From positions 15,451,701 through 15,515,700 of the forward strand of contig JAVTVX010000004.1 of assembly GCA_033439265.1 (NCBI GenBank): a stretch of 64,000 bases of DNA. The letters are read 5' to 3'. Within the stretch, counting starts at the first letter, position 1, and every line of letters starts with the position of its first letter. Positions 58,288 to 64,000 of the stretch are shown one piece after another. The stretch comes from Dillenia suffruticosa. Its lineage: Eukaryota > Streptophyta > Magnoliopsida > Dilleniales > Dilleniaceae. The notes beneath the pieces were generated by a model. That model was not told where the DNA came from. It made no database searches and saw only the letters and a list, made by a program, of their open reading frames with translations. Made by a program: the position numbers and the translations under genes.

Positions 58288-60059
58288 TAATATTTAATTT
58301 TAATTTATATTATTGAATAAAATAATACAAAAAAAATAAAATTACCTATACAATAATAAAAAATATTAAATCAAACAAAAAAAGTAAAAAAAAATAAATT
58401 AATTAAAAAATATATATATATTTTAAATAAAATAAAATATATGGTTTTTTTAAGAATTAAATAACATTATTCTTAATAAAATAAAATGTAAATTAAAATA
58501 TTATAAAATAATAATATGATTTATTAATATAAATTAGTAAAATAAAATTAAAATTAAATTAAATTAAAATAAAATAAAATTATAATTAAAAGAATATAAA
58601 ATTCAGCGACGGATTTGGAATCCGTCGCTGAAATTATAAAAATAAAATAAATTCAGCGACGGATTTTAATCCGTTGCTAAATTATCGGATATACGGATTG
58701 GATTTTCATCTAGCGACGGAAAATAAATACGTCGCTAAATTAATTTTTAACTTAAATATTACATATTAATAAAAGAAAAATAAAAATAAAAAAATAAAAT
58801 TCTATTAAAAAAAGATTAAATTTTGCGACGAATTTTAAATTTGTGGCAAAATTTTGTCATATTTAGCGACGAAATTTGCAACAAAAAATTTTTTGTCCCC
58901 AATTGACGACGAATTTAGCGACGAAAATTTTTTCGTCACTAATTAGCGACGAATTTTGCTACGAATAATGTGTCCGTCGCTAATTTAGCCACGACTTCCT
59001 TTTTGTTGCAAATTTTGTGGTAAATTAGCGACGAAAAAGTTTTTCGTCGCTAAATCCGTCGCAAAATAGCGACGAATTTTTTACGTCGCGAAAATCCGTG
59101 GCTAAAACCGTGTTTTTTTGTAGTGTTTATAACTTAGGTCGACATGGTTTTGTTCCAAAATAATTGGTGGACATGGTGTGTTTATATTGGTCGACATAGT
59201 TTAGTGTGTCGACAAATTTTAGTTTGTGTGTCAATCAATTTTAAGGGTTATTCGATTTGAACAGTAATAAGTTGATTTCTTTAAAACATCTTTACTAAAG
59301 AAGCTATTGACATATTGCACTATTTCAGTCGACACAATCCTATTTCAGAGTTAATTGGTGGACATGACATAACAAAATTGGTCAACATACTTAATGGGTC
59401 GACATACTTAATGGGTCAACATAAAATTGTGAAGGGTTGCCATAGTCAAAATAACATGAGGAGGAATATATCAACATTTTATCATGCATGTCAACCATTT
59501 TTAATATTTTTTGCTAGAAGCATGTCAACATGTGTAATAATGAGTTAACCTGAAAATGAAATTGGCCAACATGGGAACTTAAATTGGTTGACATGAAGAG
59601 GATAGATCGACATGTGAAAGTGATTAGATCCACATGTATAAATTGGTGGACCTATAGACTTAAAATTAGTAGACATGCTACTATTTGGGTTGACCAATTT
59701 TAGAGAGCATGTTGACTAGCTACTATTTTAGTTGACAAGGGATAGCTAAGTCTTCATTGGGTTGACATATTGTTGGGTATATCGACCTAATATTACTTAG
59801 AAAAATTGGTATTCTGGTGTCATTTATGTTGACATGTTTTGGGCAGGCTGACATGTTTACTGTTAGATTTAAATTTTGTTCAATTGGTCGACATGAGACA
59901 TAAAATTGGTCAACATGGACATGATCAGGTTGACATGGATTTTCAATAGGTCGACGTATTTTGCAAAACTTTGTATTTTAGATTCTTTTCTTTCTATTCT
60001 TTCTTTTACTTCCTTATTTCAATTTTTTTTATCATTATCAAAACTTAATATATTCAACA

Positions 60060-60289
60060 GAACCAAGGGAATACTTTTAGTTTTCAATAAACAAACAAAT
60101 ATTTTAAAATTTATGACAATGTTAATACTAGTGAGTTATAAAAAATTTATTTTTGTCACAAAATATATTTATTTAAAATAAACAGATCAACATAATAAAA
60201 TATTTAAATATGACAAATATTTTAGAATTCAATATATTTAAAATAAAGTAATATTACATCTTAGTGAGATCTAAGAAATTTATTTTTGG
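60060..60289. other. COP2 spacer between gag and pol
   Basis: Very AT-rich, no frame. This is the place where this kind of Copia element has a non-coding gap between gag and pol; it adjoins the solo LTR. Confidence 0.5.
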
Positions 60290-61344
60290 ATACTCCGATT
60301 GCCAATCAAGTTGTCGATTTTTTCTTTATGGTGTGAGAAGAAATCAGCAACATCTAGATGAGTGATATAAACATCACCACAATCAAAATCATCATCTCCA
60401 CACGCGAAATTTGATTGAATTTTTCCATTCTCACTAGTAAAATTGTTTTTACCTTCTTTTCTTTATCCTTTAGTGATTGTTATAGAGCTTGACAAGATGT
60501 TTTGGCATACAATAAGTACATGACCAATGACTTTTGCGTCCGCAACAATACAAATTATCCATTATCCTTCTGTCTTTCCCACTTTTATCTTTGTTGTGTT
60601 TTCTATCCATATGTTCCCACTTCTGGTGGGAGTATGTGCTCTTAGAGTGGTCATCTCAATGATTCCCTTGACCGAGTCCATGTCCACGTCCACATCCACG
60701 ACCATGGCCATGATTGCAAGCGTGGCCTCTATCATTTCTCTCATATGTTGCTACATCCTTTTCAGGGAATGGAGCGGATCCAGTTTGGGCAGACCTCATC
60801 ATTTTTCAACAATGACTCATTATTTTGCTCAGCCACAAGTAAGCATGAAATCAGTTTAGAGTATTTCTTTAAACCCTTTTTATGGTATTACCACTGCAGG
60901 AGCCCATTAGATGTGTGAAATGTGGAGAATGTTTTTTCTTACTATCCTCATCAGTGATCTTTTCTCTACATAACTTTTATTGAGCACCAATTCTAAATAT
61001 AGTTGAGTTAATTCATTTATAGATTTTAAATCTTGTAATCTCATATACATCCGATCATAATGAGCTTTAGGAAGTCTAATCGTTTTTTGGTGGTCATATC
61101 TTTCCTTTAGACTGGTCCAAAGGATAAGTAAGTCTTTAACAGTCAAATATTCAGTTTTAAGTCCTTTATGAAGGTGATGACAAAGCGTCTTAGCTTTGAC
61201 TAAATGCTTTGTTTCCTTCTTTGATGGTATCTCCAAGACTATTTGTATCCAGATGAATTTTAGCATCCAACACTCATGACAAACATTCTTTCCTATAATA
61301 TAAAAAGCCATAGATTCAAGTTTTACAAGGTTCGACATTATCAA
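60290..61344 (-). pseudogene. COP2 gag
   Basis: Frame 61344-60907 (145 residues, start MIMSNLVKLE) has the gag core (LCHHLHKGLKTEYLTVKDLL, SLKERYDHQKTIRLPKAHYD, LRLQDLKSINE). The zinc knuckle region near 60500-60555 reads CYCCGRKSHWSCTYCMPKHL, with the CCHC Cys and His residues recognisable. The end (DVYITHLDVADFFSH) lies near 60330-60395. Shifts break the frame after 60907. Confidence 0.85.
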
Positions 61345-61724
61345 CTATAACAAGTGATGAGAAAATAAATATATTAATGCTGTGCTAATTTTTTGATGAA
61401 AATTTATTGATTAAATACATAGTGTTGTTACACCAAATCCATATCTTATAAAAAACTTTTAGACCAATAACCTGTGGTGTTTGGTTTCTAGCCTATATAC
61501 TTAATCAATAATGAGATTATTAAACTAAGAAAACAATGATCACAACAAACTATTGTAATCCTTTTTTTGATTTGGAAGATCAGATTAAATTATAATCACA
61601 GAGTTTACTTTGAAAAAACCATAAATTTTAATAAAATCTCTACATAAAAATGATAAATAAAAGTTATAGAAAATTCATACCAAATAAAACTAATTTTTCA
61701 TTGGTGAGAACTTCATACTTGGTT

Positions 61725-61746
61725 GGTCAGAGTTTTGTACTGATAA
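61725..61746 (-). other. COP2 primer-binding site
   Basis: Directly inside the 5' LTR the minus strand reads TTATCAGTACAAAACTCTG, a mutated form of the TTATCAGCACG-type primer site found next to many plant Copia LTRs. The tRNA is not assigned. Confidence 0.6.
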
Positions 61747-62060
61747 TGTATTGTAAATTAAAGAAAATTATTAATAAAGAAGGAAAAAATTGAGAGAGAG
61801 AGAAATTTCCTATTCTCTTGTATATATAATGAGGTTACAAAGGGGGTATTTATAGACTCTTAAAATGAGTATGAATGGCCACTTTAATTAAGTGTTACAA
61901 ATGAATAGTTGCGCAGTCCAAAAGCCAAGAGATGCCTACACATTTAATATCGGGTATATGAACAATTACACAAGACCAAAAACCAAAAGTTCATTCACAC
62001 TTTTAAGTTCATGTGACTCTTAAATGAACATCCATTAAAATTCTTCTAGAATTTATAACA
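61747..62060 (-). repeat. COP2 5' LTR
   Basis: Starts TGTATTG and ends TATAACA on the plus strand; 314 bases aligning with 21171-21485. It carries the TATATATAATGAGG-like promoter stretch near 61820. Confidence 0.82.
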
Positions 62061-63756
62061 TGTTAATAATAGAAGGGACTAAAATATTCTCCATCAATCA
62101 AATATAAAAATTGGAGTATTTTCCACCAACCTAACACGAAAATTACATTTCAACCAATTTGGATTGGTAAATATTGTTTTTAGAAAACACCGGCTAGATT
62201 AATTAAGATAGTAAATTTGTGGATTTGTAAATAGGTATTTATGGAGATCGGGGCATTAGACTTTCATTTATTTAATGAAACAACTTTGCTTAAAGAGATA
62301 TTCTAGCTAGCTCTTAACATATTCAAATTTGTATTATTTTTTATTGTGATGAGCATGCCCCTAATGACCGCGTCTTGTCTTCTGATAACTCTAACAGATA
62401 TATGGATAAACCATTGGTGCAGTTTGATCCATCTATAAAATTTCTCCATACACATCGATAAAAGCATACACCATTCCTGAAGTGGTCTTTACAATATAAA
62501 ATTACCCCTACCTTTCACAAGGGGCATGAGGAAGGAGATCAAACAAAAATAGTTTTGTTTCTTAAGGTTAAATGAAGGACAGGGTACAGACAAAGACCAA
62601 CCGAGTCTCAAAACAATGGATGATGAGTAGCATACTAACAAAAGGCCTTGCTCCCATGCTTATTCTGCTGACCTTTCATATGTTTTATATATCACAAAAA
62701 ATCCAAAAAGAAAAAAGAAAAAAATGGTATCAACATGATGAATATCTAAGACCTAATATTATTTACAATTTAGAACATCAAGAAAGCAAATAAATTAGAG
62801 AAGAGCAAATCACTGATCATTAACCGCATTAAATTTTAGAAACTATTATCGATGTAATCATAAAAATCCTAATGTTTCACGTAAGAAAATTGAAATCTTA
62901 GTTGCAAATAGTATAATTAAATAAGACTCATCTTTAATCACATTCTACGAGTTCTTTTAAATTAAAAACCTTGACACCAAAACAATTGTTCAAATTGTGT
63001 GAACCTCCTTCAAACAAAGAAAAAAAAAGAAAAAGAAAAAAAGAAACAAATAAACAAAAAGAAAAAGAGACTCAGAGATACAGAAATAGAGAGATATAGT
63101 CCCTTAAATCTATAATAAAAAATTTGGCGCGGAGCCAAAGGTGGTCAATACTGTAGCATTATACTTGACAGCTACATACGCAGACCATTCCTAATCTATA
63201 TTTATTTGCTAGGTTTTGGAATATGTAGATGATTCGCTCTCCAAATTTGAAAGAGAGAGAGGACAAGGTAAAATGCTGTAACTATGCCTATTTTCATAGA
63301 CAAAGTAGAAGGGACCAAGTATGGTATCCGACAGAATTCATGGAATGCCAAATACAATGGAAAGATATTGTTACATCATAATTATCCATGTCCTTGTTTT
63401 CTATGTGGAAAAAAAAAATTATAATTTTACAATGAAGGTCACTGTTGTATGGTGAACTAATATTTGAAGATTATCAGCCTTACTTATTTTAGAGATAGAT
63501 TAGCTAGGATTTGGAAGCAAGATAATTGATAACTTAGTCAAGTAATTCGCAAAGAATGGAGTGCATGTCCCTCAGATTATACATCAACATGAACCGATCA
63601 ATCATATATTTAGGGGACTTCAAAAGAAAAATTATTCGACAGACATGCCAGGGAATATGGAAACTGCTTTTGCCAACGCAAAAGACAAAGCATTAATAAC
63701 TTCCTACCTATGTATCAATGAACAAAACCTGGGGCAATGGGAATAGAGAATGAAAA
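62061..63756. other. Host DNA, no complete gene seen
   Basis: The right part is probably 3' UTR of the gene whose last exon is at 63757-63924. Short open stretches (62572-62793, 63561-63746) lack convincing features. An A-rich low-complexity run lies at 63018-63070. Confidence 0.5.
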
Positions 63757-63924
63757 CTACACCTCATCCAAATATGGTGGGGAAAAGTAAATGTAACGGT
63801 CAAAGAGAAGCTCCGGTGCACCGGCATTCATATCAATGTCTTCGAAGTTGAAAATAGAGTAGAGAAAGTGAACCAACTCCCAAATTGTGTGTGTGCAGTT
63901 ACAGTGATTTTTTAGCTTGATTAA
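63757..63924 (-). CDS. Last coding exon of an unrecognised host gene
   Basis: The minus strand has an acceptor TTTTTTGCAG ending at 63925, then 55 codons without a stop and a TAG at 63757-63759. The frame is open in phase 0 from the first base after the acceptor. The peptide contains CNCTHTIWELVHFLYSIF, NFEDIDMNAGAPELLFDRY and ends YFSPPYLDEV. Its balanced, protein-like composition and clean acceptor argue for a real exon. The rest of the gene lies beyond 64000. I do not recognise the family. Confidence 0.6.
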   Translation of the reverse strand, partial: LIKLKNHCNCTHTIWELVHFLYSIFNFEDIDMNAGAPELLFDRYIYFSPPYLDEV

Positions 63925-64000
63925 CTGCAAAAAAGTGACAAAATAACATATAGAGAGAGAGAGTTTATCGACTTTATATCTTCATGTAAGGGCTTGACGG
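63925..64000 (-). other. Intron upstream of the last exon (partial)
   Basis: Pyrimidine-rich on the minus strand before TTTGCAG, with a GA/CT microsatellite at 63951-63963. Continues past the window edge. Confidence 0.5.

Larger units (their letters stand above)
56600..59125 (+). mobile_element. CACTA-type non-autonomous DNA transposon, copy 2 (complete)
   Basis: Starts CACTACAAAAAAACA and ends TGTTTTTTTGTAGTG, with a 3-base duplication TTT on both sides (56597-56599, 59126-59128), diagnostic of CACTA elements. Subterminal TTAGCGACGAAAA motif blocks lie at about 56630-56940 and 58600-59105. The inside holds GC blocks at 56945-57105 and 57895-58287 and two tRNA-like modules facing outward. 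It is 2526 bases long with no transposase. Confidence 0.92.
55580..60059 (-). mobile_element. Solo LTR of the COP3 family, split by CACTA copy 2, nested in COP2
   Basis: 55580-56599 and 59126-60059 together give about 1950 bases that align with the full COP3 LTR: same start TGAATAGGTTGTATG, same order of segments, same GTCGA-motif repeats and same end ATTCAACA. No internal COP3 sequence is attached, so it looks like the product of LTR-LTR recombination. Flanks AAGAG and GAACC do not form a duplication. On either side lie COP2 gag and COP2 protease/integrase. Confidence 0.8.
21171..62060 (-). mobile_element. COP2: old Copia retrotransposon split by nested insertions
   Basis: Parts of one Copia element lie on the minus strand in correct order over 41 kb. 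They are: 5' LTR 61747-62060, gag 60290-61344, protease/integrase 54300-55579, RT 53234-53900, RNase H 52862-53000 plus 43322-43701, 3' tail 21486-21781 and 3' LTR 21171-21485. Between them lie COP3, GYP3 and a solo LTR. Across the GYP3 site the RNase H frame resumes within one codon, and across the COP3 site the C-terminal RNase H tail continues into the 3' tail. Flanks TATCA (21166-21170) and TGTTA (62061-62065) match at three of five bases, differing by two transitions. That all parts belong to one insertion is inference. Confidence 0.75.

Noticed and set aside
57837..58297. Long Arg/Ala/Pro-rich frames on both strands
   Set aside because: They are by-products of the GC minisatellite; frames are open in several phases on both strands at once.
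62572..62793. Plus-strand frame with SSILTKGLAPMLILL, reminiscent of the end of Copia RNase H
   Set aside because: Only one short block fits and no neighbouring Copia sequence or LTR is seen; too weak to call.

Overview
This window is a stretch of a eudicot plant nuclear genome made mostly of transposable elements. Evidence for a plant: a spliced NIP-type aquaporin gene with GT-AG introns, LTR retrotransposons of both the Copia and the chromovirus-Gypsy kind with initiator-Met-tRNA-like primer sites, a CACTA DNA transposon family, and strongly AT-rich non-coding DNA. The species cannot be named from the sequence.

Layout, left to right. 1-2270: a non-autonomous CACTA element, cut by the window edge. 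2271-3111: host DNA carrying the displaced 5' end of an aquaporin gene. 3117-10305: a complete but decayed Copia element (COP1, minus strand), inserted 4 bases upstream of the aquaporin start codon. 10315-12391: the NIP6;1-like aquaporin, five exons, two frameshifts, so probably a pseudogene. 13611-18850: a decayed chromovirus-type Gypsy element (GYP1, minus). 20625-20963: a small intact host gene for a membrane protein with a YfiM-like pattern. 63757-63924: the last coding exon of an unrecognised host gene running in from the right edge on the minus strand.

The 40 kb from 21171 to 62060 reads best as one old Copia element (COP2, minus) blown apart by later insertions. Its parts appear in order from right to left: 5' LTR 61747-62060, gag about 60290-61344, protease/integrase 54300-55579, RT about 53234-53900, RNase H at 52862-53000 resuming at 43322-43701, 3' end and 3' LTR 21171-21781. 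Three insertions separate them: a Copia-type element with 2-kb LTRs (COP3, 21782-43321), a Tekay-like Gypsy element (GYP3, 43702-52861), and a solo LTR of the COP3 family (55580-60059). Two of these were hit again: COP3 by a Tekay-like Gypsy element with 2.6-kb LTRs (GYP2, 26172-36647, plus strand, flanked by GAAAA), and the solo LTR by a second CACTA copy (56600-59125, flanked by TTT). The GYP3 and COP3 joins are supported by a protein reading frame that continues across them.

No retroelement here looks able to move by itself: each has stops or frameshifts, and several have lost catalytic segments or residues. The most unusual points are two outward-facing tRNA-like (A box/B box) modules conserved in both CACTA copies, and about 1 kb of degenerate GTCGA-motif repeats inside the COP3-family LTRs. 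No host genes in the window form a recognisable pathway together.
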